In this document: one piece after another, positions 5,695 to 14,941 of the stretch
Layout of the letters: the number at the start of each line of letters is the position of its first letter
How positions within the stretch are numbered: position 1 is the first letter of the stretch
Assembly (NCBI GenBank): GCA_947625655.1
Contig: CANQPD010000023.1
Coordinates: forward strand, 1 to 38,000
Length of the DNA: 38,000 nt
Source: an uncultured Dysosmobacter sp.
GTDB taxonomy: Bacteria; Bacillota; Clostridia; Oscillospirales; Oscillospiraceae
Direction: 5' to 3'
Notes under the pieces: generated by a model
What the model was told of the DNA's origin: nothing
Seen by the model: the letters and a program-made list of their open reading frames with translations, nothing else
Database searches by the model: none
Program-made: the position numbers and the translations under genes

Positions 5695-6571
5695 TATCGG
5701 GCACCTCCAGTTTTACAATATTTACGGTCAACTCCCCGGCGGGGGCTGTCTCGCATTTAAAGGTCATGCTGCCGTCCACGGTCACGTCGTCCGCCCGGAC
5801 GGCGGCCCCGGTGTACGCCTCGTAGCTGTCGGAGGCCGGTCCCACAATGTAGGCGTAGCGGTCGGCGGCCAAGAATTGGTCGTTTTCCACGGTCTGCTGG
5901 CCGTCCGCCCAGCTTTCCGCCGACAGCGTGACGGTGAAGACGGCGCCAACCAGGCCGCCGTTTTCGCCGTCCAGGATTGTGGCCTCATGGGGGCCGGTGG
6001 CGTCGGTAATGGTGATTTTCGTCGCATTGCCGACTTTTTCAATGGTCACGGTGGGGGACACGCCGGCCTCGCCCTGATCGCCGCGGGATGGCTTGTCGGT
6101 GGGGGTGTATTCCCCGGCCTCGGCGTCCCAGGTCTGCCAGTTGCCGTCTTCCCCTATGGTGGGCGGGTTGCCGCTGTACTCTACGGCCTGGGCCGCGCTG
6201 GCGGCGGCCTCCTGGGCCTTTTGGGTGGCGGTAGTCTCTGCACTGGTGGCAGTCTCGGCAGCCGCCTGGGCGGTGCTGGCGGCGTCGTCGGCGGCCTCCT
6301 TATCGGACTGGACCTGGGAGGCAAGCTGCTGGATTTCTTCGTACATGGCAGCGCTGCCGTTGTCGGCAAAGCGCATCCAGTTTTCACCCTCCACGGGGGT
6401 AATGCCCACGGTGCCGTCCACGAGGCATATCCAACCGCTGCCCCCGGACTGCACCACGTCCAGCCGTTTATAGGTTTCCTCCTCCTGGTATTCACCGCGG
6501 GGGCAAAGGCTTACGCGGCCCAGCGGGGTTCTGACTTGCCCAGTCAGCTGATTACGGGGTTTCTCCGGCAT
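5687..6571 (-). CDS. Tail fibre/baseplate protein with Ala-rich coiled coil
   Basis: A 294-residue protein. The N-terminus (about 5-70) resembles phage fibre attachment segments (GRVSLCPRGEYQEEETYKRLDVV, quoted here only in part as a pattern of Y-x-x-L-D-V-V followed by GTVGITP). Residues about 80-130 are an Ala/Thr-rich coiled coil. The C-terminal half is a beta-rich structural domain with short Gly-rich turns (GDQGEAG). It lies between the BppU-like gene and the DGR target and overlaps both, so the three are co-translated and probably form the host-recognition device. The start has a good site TTGGAGG. Confidence 0.75.
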   Translation of the reverse strand: MPEKPRNQLTGQVRTPLGRVSLCPRGEYQEEETYKRLDVVQSGGSGWICLVDGTVGITPVEGENWMRFADNGSAAMYEEIQQLASQVQSDKEAADDAASTAQAAAETATSAETTATQKAQEAAASAAQAVEYSGNPPTIGEDGNWQTWDAEAGEYTPTDKPSRGDQGEAGVSPTVTIEKVGNATKITITDATGPHEATILDGENGGLVGAVFTVTLSAESWADGQQTVENDQFLAADRYAYIVGPASDSYEAYTGAAVRADDVTVDGSMTFKCETAPAGELTVNIVKLEVPDNG

Positions 6572-7706
6572 TCAAAACAACCTCCAATTCTCCGTTTTTA
6601 TTAAGTTCAAAGCCCGGCCCGTCGTATGCGTCGTCTGTATACATGTACAGGTCGCCGCCCACGGGGTCCAGCCAAAAAGCAGCGTACAGAATGTTTCCCC
6701 AGGCCGTTTCCCCGGTGTCGGTGTATTCGTGCAGCTCCACGTCCCAGGTCCACCAGGTGCCGTTCTGAATGATAGGGGGGTGGGTGGCAAGGTCCGCGGC
6801 GCCGGAGGCCTCCTTGGCCGCGTCCAGGGCCTCCTGGGTGGCCTCTCCGGCCTTTTCCATGGCGGTGGTGTGTTCATCCACCCGCTGCTGTTCCGCCTCG
6901 ACACGGGTCGCCTCTGCGTCCACGCGGCCCTGTTCGGCGGTGTCCCGCTCATTTTCGGCGTCCTGGCGGGCTGTCTCGTTTTCTGCCCGCAAGGCCTCGG
7001 CGGCGGCCCGGTCCTGTTCTGCAGCGGCCCGGTCGGTTTCCGCCTGGGCCCGCAGGGCCTCCGCCGCCTGCCTGGCCTGTTCTGCAGCGGCCCGGTCGGT
7101 TTCCGCCTGGGCCCGCAGGGCCTCCGCTGCCGCCCGGTCCTGTTCGGCGGTGTCCCGCAGGGTTTCAGCGTCCTGCCTGGCCTGTTCCGCCTGGACCCGC
7201 AAGGCCTCGGCGGCGGCCCGCTTGGCCTCGGCCTCGTCTGCCGCCCCGCTGGAGCCGTTGGCGTTCGCGGCGGCGTCATTGGCGGCGTCGGCGGCCTCCA
7301 GGGCCTTGTCGGTCGCCTCTATCATGGTGCCGTATTCATTGCTGGAGGTGCCCTCGTCACCGGCGGGGGCGTGGTGGACAATCAGCCAAAAGGTGACAGT
7401 GGCCAAGACACCATCCTCCTGCACAAAATACACGTCACAGGGGAAACGCCCAGGGCATGCCACCGTCTGCGCCGTGAATTTGTACTTGATGGTGTTCTTT
7501 TCGGTGATCTCCGCCGGGTTGTCAATGCCGTGGCCGTCCGGCTTTCTGGCCCGGAAACAGACGCGCGGACTGCCGGCGGGTATCAGCTGGGCGCCGTGGG
7601 CCGTGACGGTGATTTCCACGCCCCGGGCGGTGTCGCCCTGCTTGGCCTCAACCTCCACAATGCGGTCCTGGTATACGTCCAGGGTAATTTCCTTGATATA
7701 TTCCAT
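6552..7706 (-). CDS. Baseplate upper protein (BppU-like N-terminus) with long coiled-coil stalk
   Basis: A 384-residue protein. The start MEYIKEI at 7706 is chosen because AAAGGAGG lies eight bases upstream; the frame is open further but without a site. Residues 1-105 match the BppU N-terminal domain that joins receptor-binding fibres to the baseplate (EITLDVYQDR, AKQGDTARGVEI, CDVYFVQEDG). Residues about 125-310 are a highly regular Ala/Glu/Arg coiled coil with 21-residue repeats. The C-terminal 60 residues form a small acidic beta domain. Its neighbours are Tal and the fibre genes. Confidence 0.8.
   Translation of the reverse strand: MEYIKEITLDVYQDRIVEVEAKQGDTARGVEITVTAHGAQLIPAGSPRVCFRARKPDGHGIDNPAEITEKNTIKYKFTAQTVACPGRFPCDVYFVQEDGVLATVTFWLIVHHAPAGDEGTSSNEYGTMIEATDKALEAADAANDAAANANGSSGAADEAEAKRAAAEALRVQAEQARQDAETLRDTAEQDRAAAEALRAQAETDRAAAEQARQAAEALRAQAETDRAAAEQDRAAAEALRAENETARQDAENERDTAEQGRVDAEATRVEAEQQRVDEHTTAMEKAGEATQEALDAAKEASGAADLATHPPIIQNGTWWTWDVELHEYTDTGETAWGNILYAAFWLDPVGGDLYMYTDDAYDGPGFELNKNGELEVVLNAGETP
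7013..7127 (-). repeat. Two 52-bp exact direct repeats in the coiled coil of the baseplate protein
   Basis: Bases 7013..7064 and 7076..7127 are identical and offset by 63 bp, which is 21 codons or three heptads. The wider region 6880-7250 shows weaker copies of the same unit. Recombination between copies would change stalk length without breaking the frame. Confidence 0.8.
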
Positions 7707-7719
7707 ATCGGGCCTCCTT

Positions 7720-10305
7720 TCAGTCCAGCCGCTCCAATATGTGGTGCGTGGCGCCGTCAATGGTGACGTCCCGCCAGTAGCAGCGGGCAAAGTTGGTCCC
7801 AAAGCGGCCAATCTGTATGGCGGGGGTGTCGCTGGCCATGCGGCCTATATTGACGGTGTCGCACTCCGTGTTGGTGCCGACGTTCACCGTGTCGCCGCGC
7901 ACATTCGCGGAAGAGGAGGAGCCGCTGCCCAGGTATACATTGCTGCCGAATATGGCGGAGCTGTTGGTGGCCGTCGTCCCCATGCTTATGCTATCGCCCT
8001 GCACGACGCTGTTTGCCCCGTTGGCGCCCAGGCGGACGTAGCCGCTGGCGTCCACATAAAGGGCCTTGTAGCCCCCGACGCTTATACTGTCGAAATTCAG
8101 CCCCTCCACAACGGCTTGGGAAAAGTCCACGTTGCCGCGGATATAGACGGGTATCCCGGTCATGCCAATATAAATCGGGCTGCCGCCGAGGTACGTCCCA
8201 ACAGAGCCGCCCAGCTGCAAATGGCCCTGGTTTGTAAGCATGGCGACTATCTCGCCATTCGGGGAAAGACTAAAGGCCGCGCCCCGGACAGAGGAATTGG
8301 AATTTATGGAGCCGTCGGCGTCAATCCCGCCTGTATAGCTGCCGGCCTGATTGATGATAATATCGCCGTTTACCTCAAAATGACCGCCGGCCATATTGAA
8401 GTCATAGTCCTGGCCGCTCTGGCCCCTTATGCCGGCGTCGGTGACGATAATATACGGGGGTTTCACATTCCCGAAGTCGTCCACGCCGTTGGCAAACATG
8501 ACAATACCCTCGGTGGTCCGGCCTGATTTTGTTTCGCCGTACCCCTGCATAAGGCCGCAGGCGGTCCCGATCAGCTTTAGCAGTTCCAGGCTGATGGTCC
8601 CCGACTGGATATACGACGCATTGATATACAGGCGTCCGTCCTGCAGGTAAATGCCTTGTTCCCCACCGTCGCCGGTCAGTTTGTTGAAAATATCCTCCTG
8701 GGTCTGGGCGTCCACGGCGTCCTGGGCCACGCCGCTGGATATGTCTTCCACAGTCTTGCCGCCGATGGTCAGCGAATCGGCCCGCATTTTCAGGACGCCG
8801 TTTTCCAGGTCCAAGTAAAACACGTCCCCGTCAAGGGACTGCAAAATGCCGGTCCTTATGAGGCTGGCAGTCAGCTGGCCGGTGGTGATGAAGTCGGCCA
8901 CGATGGCGCCGTCCTGGGTGATGGCCGTTTCATACGGGCCGTTGTAGCCGTGGGAAGAATAGCCCAGGCCGGCCTTATTCCAGCGCCATACCTTTGTGGC
9001 GGTATTGATGTCCGGGGTGTCCATGATAAGGATCTCCTCCGGGAAACCGCCGGGGGTGGTGCTATGCCATACCACATAGCCACCCTTATTGCCAGTGATC
9101 TGCTCCGTGGCGGACTGCACGGCCTTTTCAATATAGGGGATGGCGCCCTCCACGATGGTGGACTGCTGGCGGCGTATTTGACTGGTAAGCAGGCTGGTGG
9201 TGCCGTTCAGCGTTATGGTGGTGGCCCCAGGCTCCAGTATGTTGGGCCGGAGTTCGGTCAGGGGGTAGGATTTACGGATTTCGTGCGGGGTGCTTACCAC
9301 GACGGTGTAAAGGCCTATGCGGAAAGACGGCGTCTGGCCGTCCAGGTTGTGCAGGTCACAGGCCTGTACCTCCAGGGTTTCAGGCAGCCGGATTTCCCCG
9401 CCCATATCCATGACGGCAGAGTGGAGCAGGTTTTGGGGCAGCGTTATGTCGTCATAGTCCACTTTCCGGGTAATCCTGCCGCCAAAGTCCGCCTCCGCCT
9501 GGGGGTTGTATATGATTTTGCCGGCCTTTACCAGGCCATTTTCCTGGGGACCGTCCGGCAGGCTCTCCACCGTCAGCCCGTCGGCGCCGACTGGCAGCAC
9601 AGCCGTATACAGGTCGGCGGCGGACCGCTCCCGCACCAGGTCCAGCAGGTTTTGGGCAAAGGTGATTTCCTGGGCGTTGGTCTGCACAAAGGAGGAAATA
9701 TAGTCCAGGTAGTTGCCGTCCCGCTCATAGCGCATAATGAGATAGCCGCCCAGGCGGGAGCCCACCAACTTTTCGCGGACCACTTCAAAGGTGGTCGGGT
9801 AGGTGCTGTCCGCCCGGCTTATGTAGTTGTTGGGGTCGGTGACGGTGACGGTGCCCAGCTTTATTTGCCGCTCCGGGGAAACCTGCTTATTGTGGTTCTG
9901 CAGCAGCCAGCCCAGCCACCACTCCACGACGTTGCCGGACGCGGCGGCGGCGATATAGCCGGGGTCGTCCACAAAGTCGTCCGGGAAAGTATAGGGCTCC
10001 ACAATGCTGTCGTTCAGGTAGGCCATGGCGCCCTCGGCGGTGTACTGGGTGGACTTGTAGAAAGTTTCCCGGCTGTCCAGGACGCGGCCCCGGAAGATGG
10101 GGCCGCTGTCGTCCTGCAGCTCCAGGGTGCCGGCCATTTTGGTGATTTTGTCGGCATTGGGGTGGCCAGGGTCCACGATAAAGGAAATGGACCCGGCCAT
10201 ATTGACGCCGATCTGGACGGACGGCTCCCTGATAATAAGCCGGTCCGTTTTGTTTGCGCCCCTGGGGTCATACAGGGGGTAGTCTTCAAAAAACAGCTTA
10301 TACAT
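7720..10305 (-). CDS. Tail-associated structural protein (Tal-like, prophage tail endopeptidase family)
   Basis: An 861-residue protein following Dit, where Tal is found in siphophages of Firmicutes. The N-terminal ~370 residues resemble the gp27-like hub domain of phage minor structural proteins (LYDPRGANKTDRLIIREPSV is the start region; FRGRVLDSRETFY and the SYPLTELRPNILEPG segment follow). The rest is a beta-rich region with many Gly/Asn/Ser turns near the C-terminus, likely a triple-stranded fibre. No clear muralytic active site was seen. The start codon forms TAATG with the Dit stop. Confidence 0.82.
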   Translation of the reverse strand: MYKLFFEDYPLYDPRGANKTDRLIIREPSVQIGVNMAGSISFIVDPGHPNADKITKMAGTLELQDDSGPIFRGRVLDSRETFYKSTQYTAEGAMAYLNDSIVEPYTFPDDFVDDPGYIAAAASGNVVEWWLGWLLQNHNKQVSPERQIKLGTVTVTDPNNYISRADSTYPTTFEVVREKLVGSRLGGYLIMRYERDGNYLDYISSFVQTNAQEITFAQNLLDLVRERSAADLYTAVLPVGADGLTVESLPDGPQENGLVKAGKIIYNPQAEADFGGRITRKVDYDDITLPQNLLHSAVMDMGGEIRLPETLEVQACDLHNLDGQTPSFRIGLYTVVVSTPHEIRKSYPLTELRPNILEPGATTITLNGTTSLLTSQIRRQQSTIVEGAIPYIEKAVQSATEQITGNKGGYVVWHSTTPGGFPEEILIMDTPDINTATKVWRWNKAGLGYSSHGYNGPYETAITQDGAIVADFITTGQLTASLIRTGILQSLDGDVFYLDLENGVLKMRADSLTIGGKTVEDISSGVAQDAVDAQTQEDIFNKLTGDGGEQGIYLQDGRLYINASYIQSGTISLELLKLIGTACGLMQGYGETKSGRTTEGIVMFANGVDDFGNVKPPYIIVTDAGIRGQSGQDYDFNMAGGHFEVNGDIIINQAGSYTGGIDADGSINSNSSVRGAAFSLSPNGEIVAMLTNQGHLQLGGSVGTYLGGSPIYIGMTGIPVYIRGNVDFSQAVVEGLNFDSISVGGYKALYVDASGYVRLGANGANSVVQGDSISMGTTATNSSAIFGSNVYLGSGSSSSANVRGDTVNVGTNTECDTVNIGRMASDTPAIQIGRFGTNFARCYWRDVTIDGATHHILERLD

Positions 10306-10988
10306 TACAGGACGGCCTCCGTATATTCGACAGTGATATGGCCGGCGTCAGCGAATACAAGCGACGCCTGCAGGATATTTTCGCCGGGCGCCAGTTCCAT
10401 ATCCAGGACGCGGCGTGTGCCGGGGTCAAGCTGGTAGTCTTTGCCGCCCAGTTGGAGCCGTGTCACGGCGTCCACGGTGATGGTGGGGGTGATATACCGC
10501 GTTTCGTTCGGCAGGTAGATGGTCTGCGCGGCGCGGGCCAGGCTGGCCATTATCCGGGTCGGCTCGTTCCGCTCCCGCCATGGGTCGGCGGTCATGGCGA
10601 CGGGGATACGGTCACGGGCCTGGCCAGACACGGGCCCGATCTCCACGACGCCCGTATAATGGTGATAAGGGTCTGTCGGCAGGGTCAGCTGCACCTCCCG
10701 GCCATGATACCGGCCCATAAGGTCGGCCCAGACGGTGGCCATGGGGGGAGGGGGGCTGGCAAATTGGGCGGCGAATGCCCACGGCCTGCACAGTGTAAAC
10801 GACACCTGGCGCGTGCCGTATACGGGCCGGCCCGTGACGGCATAGGACAGGTTCAGCATGCCGTCCATGCCGCCCACGTCCTGGTAATTGGTTTTCAGTT
10901 CCGGGGCGCCCTCCTCCAGGTCGTCCAGCAGGATAAGCCCCCAGGTCCGCAGGGTGTTGACGCGGTCTAAAACGGCGCCGTGGTACAT
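10305..10988 (-). CDS. Distal tail protein (Dit-like)
   Basis: A 227-residue protein between the tape measure and Tal genes, the standard Dit position. Dit forms the hexameric ring that caps the tail tube and anchors the baseplate. It shows the expected features: an N-terminal strand-rich domain with LDRVNTLRTWGLILLDD, a segment REVQLTLP followed by HYTGVVEIG, and a C-terminal galectin-like half. Start and stop codons overlap the neighbours as TAATG on both sides, indicating tight coupling. Confidence 0.82.
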   Translation of the reverse strand: MYHGAVLDRVNTLRTWGLILLDDLEEGAPELKTNYQDVGGMDGMLNLSYAVTGRPVYGTRQVSFTLCRPWAFAAQFASPPPPMATVWADLMGRYHGREVQLTLPTDPYHHYTGVVEIGPVSGQARDRIPVAMTADPWRERNEPTRIMASLARAAQTIYLPNETRYITPTITVDAVTRLQLGGKDYQLDPGTRRVLDMELAPGENILQASLVFADAGHITVEYTEAVL

Positions 10989-13081
10989 TATCCTGCGCCT
11001 CCTCTCATTTCAAGCGTCTGCCGGCGGCCCAGGGCGGTGTCAATCTTGGATATGATTTTGCCCACCAGGGCGTCGGAGTCAAGATAGACCGCCATGTTGT
11101 CCAGCTTATCGGACAGCGCCAGCACGGCGGCGAGCAGCTGGGCCAGGAGGCTGTCCTGGCCGCTGCCGGGCACGGCAGACGCGGACACGGCCAGGTCCGG
11201 GCGAACGGACGCGGCGGCAGCGCGGGTTATGCCGGAAAGGCCGCTGGCCAGCTTGTCGGTGGCCAGGTGGTATTGGACGCCCGCCAGTTGGTCGGACATG
11301 TTTTCCGCGGCATTCACGGCATACTTGGCGTTGTCGGTGATACCGCCGGCCAGGCCCAGGGCCAGGTTTTTGCCGATGGTGTCCCGGAACACGGTAGACG
11401 GCGAACGAATGCCAAAGAAACTTTTTACAGAGTTGAGGATACCCTGGGCGGCGGCCTTTGCCTTGGCCACCACGGAGCCAACGGCGTTGGCAATGCCCTG
11501 GCCCAGGCCCAGGAGCAGGTTTTTGCCGACTTCTATCATTTGGGACACGCCCTGGCCCAGCGCGGACACTATGCCGCTTATGATCTGGGGCATGGACCGC
11601 ACAATGGTGGCAATGATAGACGGCAGGTTTTTAATAAGCGACGTCAACAGCTGCACGCCAGCGTTGACAATCTGGGGAATGTTGCCCACGATAGCGGACA
11701 CCAGACTGCCGATAATCTGGGGAATGGCCGTCAGCACCGTGGTAATGATGGTGGGCAGGTTCTTTATAAGCGACGTCAACAGCTGCACGCCGGCCTGGAC
11801 CAACTGGGGAATGCTGCCCACGATGGCAGACACCAGGCCATTGACGATCTGGGGAATGGCCGCCACCACCGCCTGGACAATCTGGGGGAGGTTGGTCACA
11901 AGCGACGTCAACAGCTGCACGCCGGCCTGGATTATCTGGGGAATGCTGCCGGTAATGGCAGATATAAGCGACGTTATGATGGTGGGGACCGCCGCTATAA
12001 GCACGGGTATGGCCTGCAGCAGGCCCTCCGCCAGGCCCGTGACAAGGGACAGGGCCGCCTGTATAAGCTGGGGTATGTTGTCCAGTAGGCCCGTGACTAT
12101 GGACGTCACGGCGGCGGTCGCCTGGGGTATCAGCTGGGGCAGCGCGGACGCCAGGCCCATGCAGAGCGAATTGATGGCCTCCACGCCGGCGTTGATAAGG
12201 TCCGGCCCAATGGCCACCACAAGGGACACAATCACCGGCAGCGCGGAGCCCACCACGTTCACCAGTGCCGGCAGCAGATTGCCAGACACAAAGGTAACGA
12301 TGGTGTTTTTCAGCGCCTCCAGGGACGGGGCTATGTCGTTCCCCAAGGTCATGTTGCCCAGGACGTCAGAAAAGGCCGCTTTCACGGCGTTCATGGACCC
12401 GGACAGTGTTTCCGCGGACTCGCGGGCAAAGTTCCCGGCGTACTGTTCTGTACGCTCAAAAAACATTTGCATGGCCAACTCGGCCTTGGCGGCGTTGTCG
12501 GCGGTGTTCCAGTCGAAGTTGATACCCTTTTCAAGGGCGTAGGCCTGGAGCGTGGTCGCGTTCATTGCCACGCCCAGGTTGTCCATCATTGTGAAATTGC
12601 CCTTGGCCGCGCCGGCGATACTCTCCATGGCGGCGGTCGTATCCAGGCCCATGACGGAGGCGACGTCCGCCGCCCGCTGCATGGCCTGGGCGGTCAGGTC
12701 CAGGGACTTTTGCTGTTCAATGCCAGAGCCCTGGAACAGGGCGCCCATTTTGTTGGCGGTGGCCATGTATTCCGAGGCGGACATGCCCATGTTTTTGTAG
12801 GCCTCGGTGGCCTTGGCCTGGATGGAGTCGGCAAACTGGCCAAAAACGGCCTCCGTGCCGCCCAGGTTCTGCTGCAGGTCCATACCCTCGGAAAGGGCCT
12901 GCTTTATCACCGTGCCTATGCCAGCGGCCACAAGGGCCTTTTTTATGGCCCCGCCAATCTTGGAGCCAGCCGACGCGCCGGCCTGTTCGCCGGCGCCGCC
13001 GATCTCTTTTTCAAGGGCGGACTGCATACCCTTGGTGGTGGGCATTATTTGGACATATGCAGTTGCAAGCTCTGTCGCCAC
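10988..13081 (-). CDS. Tail tape measure protein
   Basis: A 697-residue protein that sets tail length and is probably ejected with the DNA. Residues 1-260 form a helical domain typical of tape measure proteins (AYVQIMPTTKGMQSALEKEI, MGMSASEYMATANK). Residues about 265-560 are hydrophobic helices with a 44-residue repeat containing QLLTSL and GNIPQIV. The C-terminal part is helical with GIRSPSTVFRDTIGKNLALG, a motif common in these proteins. It is short for the family, suggesting a short tail of roughly 100 nm by the usual 0.15 nm per residue rule. The start is GTG with GGGGG upstream. Confidence 0.92.
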   Translation of the reverse strand: MATELATAYVQIMPTTKGMQSALEKEIGGAGEQAGASAGSKIGGAIKKALVAAGIGTVIKQALSEGMDLQQNLGGTEAVFGQFADSIQAKATEAYKNMGMSASEYMATANKMGALFQGSGIEQQKSLDLTAQAMQRAADVASVMGLDTTAAMESIAGAAKGNFTMMDNLGVAMNATTLQAYALEKGINFDWNTADNAAKAELAMQMFFERTEQYAGNFARESAETLSGSMNAVKAAFSDVLGNMTLGNDIAPSLEALKNTIVTFVSGNLLPALVNVVGSALPVIVSLVVAIGPDLINAGVEAINSLCMGLASALPQLIPQATAAVTSIVTGLLDNIPQLIQAALSLVTGLAEGLLQAIPVLIAAVPTIITSLISAITGSIPQIIQAGVQLLTSLVTNLPQIVQAVVAAIPQIVNGLVSAIVGSIPQLVQAGVQLLTSLIKNLPTIITTVLTAIPQIIGSLVSAIVGNIPQIVNAGVQLLTSLIKNLPSIIATIVRSMPQIISGIVSALGQGVSQMIEVGKNLLLGLGQGIANAVGSVVAKAKAAAQGILNSVKSFFGIRSPSTVFRDTIGKNLALGLAGGITDNAKYAVNAAENMSDQLAGVQYHLATDKLASGLSGITRAAAASVRPDLAVSASAVPGSGQDSLLAQLLAAVLALSDKLDNMAVYLDSDALVGKIISKIDTALGRRQTLEMRGGAG
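11636..12031 (-). repeat. 132-bp tandem repeats in the tape measure gene
   Basis: The string AAGCGACGTCAACAGCTGCA recurs at 11636, 11768 and 11900, exactly 132 bp apart, with the surrounding units diverged. The period equals 44 residues of the hydrophobic repeat region. Gain or loss of one unit would change tail length in one step. Confidence 0.85.
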
Positions 13082-13085
13082 GGGT

Positions 13086-13748
13086 TCAGCCCCCTTTTAG
13101 TATCCTTTTCCGGGCCTCGTTGAAGTCTGCCGCGGACCCATACGCCACGGGCGCGTCCACCGGTTCGGCGGCCTCCGTAGGCGCCAGCATATCCAGCAGC
13201 ATTTTGGGGCGGCCCCGGCCCCGCTGGGCGTCTTTCGTCTGGGCCCACCAAAGCAGGCTCAAGCGGTCAATCATGGCAGCCGTCAAAATGGTGGTGGTAG
13301 GCGCCTGGGCGCCGCGTATAAGCATTTTTATACGGCTGTCTTCTGATAGTCCGACGGCGAACGTCGCCACAGTACGCACGGGCAGCGTTCGCCAGTCCAA
13401 AATGTGATATGTCTCCGCCAGGTCGCAGGCCAGCGCGTTCTCGTCGGTGGCCAGCATGCCCGCCAGGGCAACGATTTTTCTTTTGCCTGGCAGCTGGTCG
13501 ATGATGTCCACAAGTTCGGCGGCGAGCGCGGTGTATCTTACACGCCCGCCCTCGCGGACGTGGTCATACAGGGCGCGGATGGCCTCTGGTGTCAAAAGCA
13601 GCCGCAGGAGCTTGGGCAGCGCCAGGCCGGCGCCGGTTCCGCCCTGTACGCCGCGGCAGGCGGCCAGGAGTTCGGTGTCCTGGTCCGCCGCGTCGCAGAC
13701 GTCAAGCTCAAGGCCGGACTTTGTCGTGATATGCACCATGTCGCCCAT
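13086..13748 (-). CDS. Tail assembly chaperone, continuous G/GT-like protein
   Basis: A 220-residue protein between the tail tube and tape measure genes, where siphophages encode the G and GT chaperones that coat the tape measure. Residues 1-95 look like the G part. Residues about 125-185 (VGLSEDSRIKMLIRGAQ, WWAQTKDAQRGRGRP) resemble the DUF5361-type part usually reached by frameshifting. Here both lie in one frame. A possible slippery run AAAAGAAAAAT occurs near the junction, so a shorter frameshifted product cannot be excluded. The N-terminal domain is closely related to an early protein at 28884..29561. Confidence 0.75.
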   Translation of the reverse strand: MGDMVHITTKSGLELDVCDAADQDTELLAACRGVQGGTGAGLALPKLLRLLLTPEAIRALYDHVREGGRVRYTALAAELVDIIDQLPGKRKIVALAGMLATDENALACDLAETYHILDWRTLPVRTVATFAVGLSEDSRIKMLIRGAQAPTTTILTAAMIDRLSLLWWAQTKDAQRGRGRPKMLLDMLAPTEAAEPVDAPVAYGSAADFNEARKRILKGG

Positions 13749-13759
13749 GGGCGGCCCCC

Positions 13760-14335
13760 TTATTCGCTGGCGCCGCCGATAAACTCCCGGTGGGTGTCAC
13801 CCTCGTAGTCGGCCCAGGGCTCCGCGCTGATAGTCGTTTCATATCCAATCACGCTGCTGTCCGCGTAGGTGATGGTGCCCACGGCGGTGACGGCGGCGGA
13901 GGGGATGACTATCCGCTTGGGGACGTCGCCCTTGAGTATCATGTCCACCACCCAGGCCATGTTGGGCTGTTCCTGGCTGTTGGCGCGGATGGTGATACCA
14001 GTCGCCAGGTCGCCGGACACGTTCTTTTCACCGTATACGGCTTTAAGTACGTTGACGTTCAGCGCCTCAATCATGGTAAATTTGTAGGTGTCGTCTTTTT
14101 CGGTCTGGCTGGTGTTGACAGGGTCGCCGCCCCAGGCCCGCGTGGTTTCCCGCTCCGGGGAGTTGTCATTGGCCACGCCGTCGTTGCTGATATAGCCAAC
14201 ACACTGAAAAGCCGGGTCAAGGTCTTCCTTTGCCTTGGTGGGCAACGTGGAATTGACGGGCGCGGTGTAGATAGCGCCGACGACTGCAGGCTTGCCGGCG
14301 GATACTTTGCTGGCGTCGTTTTTAGACTTTCCCAT
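13760..14335 (-). CDS. Major tail tube protein
   Basis: A 191-residue protein located between the tail terminator and the tail chaperone, the standard site of the tail tube subunit. It has the composition of tube proteins: beta-rich, many Thr and Asp, with YISNDGVANDNSPE followed by TRAWGGDPVNTSQTEKDDTY and a C-terminal half with PKRIVIPSAAVT and YETTISA. A strong site (AGGAGG) precedes the ATG. Polymerised rings of this protein would form the tail tube through which DNA passes. Confidence 0.82.
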   Translation of the reverse strand: MGKSKNDASKVSAGKPAVVGAIYTAPVNSTLPTKAKEDLDPAFQCVGYISNDGVANDNSPERETTRAWGGDPVNTSQTEKDDTYKFTMIEALNVNVLKAVYGEKNVSGDLATGITIRANSQEQPNMAWVVDMILKGDVPKRIVIPSAAVTAVGTITYADSSVIGYETTISAEPWADYEGDTHREFIGGASE

Positions 14336-14687
14336 TTTGGATTTCCTCCTCGTAAAATTTGACGTTAAAAACAGCTTGGTACCTGGGCTGTTTCGTGGCC
14401 GTGTCGGTGAAAGGATAGTCCCCCGTCAGCTCTACGCCGGCAATCCAGGGTTCCGCCAGCAGGTCCAGCAGCATGGCGCCGCGCACCTGCTTGGACAGCA
14501 CGGCGGCCTCGTACAGGGTGGGGGCGCAGGACCGTATGGCCAATATCGCGCCGTACAGCCCGTTTTCGCAGGTCGTGTTGGTCCGTTCCACGACGATGTA
14601 CTTTGCCGGGGGGTCCTTTGGGGTTTCTGCGCTGCAGGGAACGTCCAGGGCTCCCTGCAGAAAGTCGATTATTGCCTGTTCAATCAT
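14322..14687 (-). CDS. Tail terminator/completion protein
   Basis: A 121-residue protein directly upstream of the tail tube gene. Size, order and features (N-terminal helix MIEQAIIDFLQGAL, central KYIVVERTNTT, C-terminal strand QAVFNVKFYEEE) suit the tail terminator family, which caps the tube and joins it to the head connector. The ATG forms TAATG with the preceding stop, and the end overlaps the next gene by 14 bases. Confidence 0.65.
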   Translation of the reverse strand: MIEQAIIDFLQGALDVPCSAETPKDPPAKYIVVERTNTTCENGLYGAILAIRSCAPTLYEAAVLSKQVRGAMLLDLLAEPWIAGVELTGDYPFTDTATKQPRYQAVFNVKFYEEEIQNGKV

Positions 14688-14941
14688 TACCGGCCTCCCA
14701 TGGCCTTTAACAGGGTGTTGTTGTCCAGGTTGTCCTGGTAGGCCGACGCGGTGGCGGTGCTTATGCGGACATGGCCACGGCTTTTTCCGCCAGGCCGTGC
14801 GGTTATCTCATATTCGCCCGCCGGCAGCTTGCGGAAGATGTTGTCCGTTGCTATGGACTCGCAGAGTTGCGTCACTTCGCTGGACTTCAAAAACCGCGCC
14901 ATGTTGGCGTGGTTCAGTTCAACCTTGACTTTCGGTTTCAT
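14687..14941 (-). CDS. Head-tail joining protein (HK97 gp10-like position)
   Basis: An 84-residue basic protein (MKPKVKVELN start) with a helical N-terminal half and TARPGGKSRGHVRIST in the C-terminal half. Short basic proteins at this place, between the head-tail stopper and the tail terminator, are usually HK97 gp10-like neck components. It is shorter than most of that family. It overlaps the upstream gene by 23 bases, and only a weak binding site (CGGGG) is seen. Confidence 0.6.
   Translation of the reverse strand: MKPKVKVELNHANMARFLKSSEVTQLCESIATDNIFRKLPAGEYEITARPGGKSRGHVRISTATASAYQDNLDNNTLLKAMGGR

Noticed and set aside
6572..7279. An Arg/Pro/Thr-rich minus-strand frame of 235 codons
   Set aside because: It is a shifted reading of the repetitive coiled-coil coding region of the baseplate gene and has no start signal.
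5687..7706. A second variable repeat in the neighbouring fibre genes
   Set aside because: The 3' ends of these genes do not show the GG-N-x-NNGS-type loop or stretches matching TR by eye.
13328..13513. A separate frameshifted chaperone product
   Set aside because: The alternative frame gives Arg/Trp/Cys-rich sequence without family features, and the in-frame gene already contains both chaperone parts.
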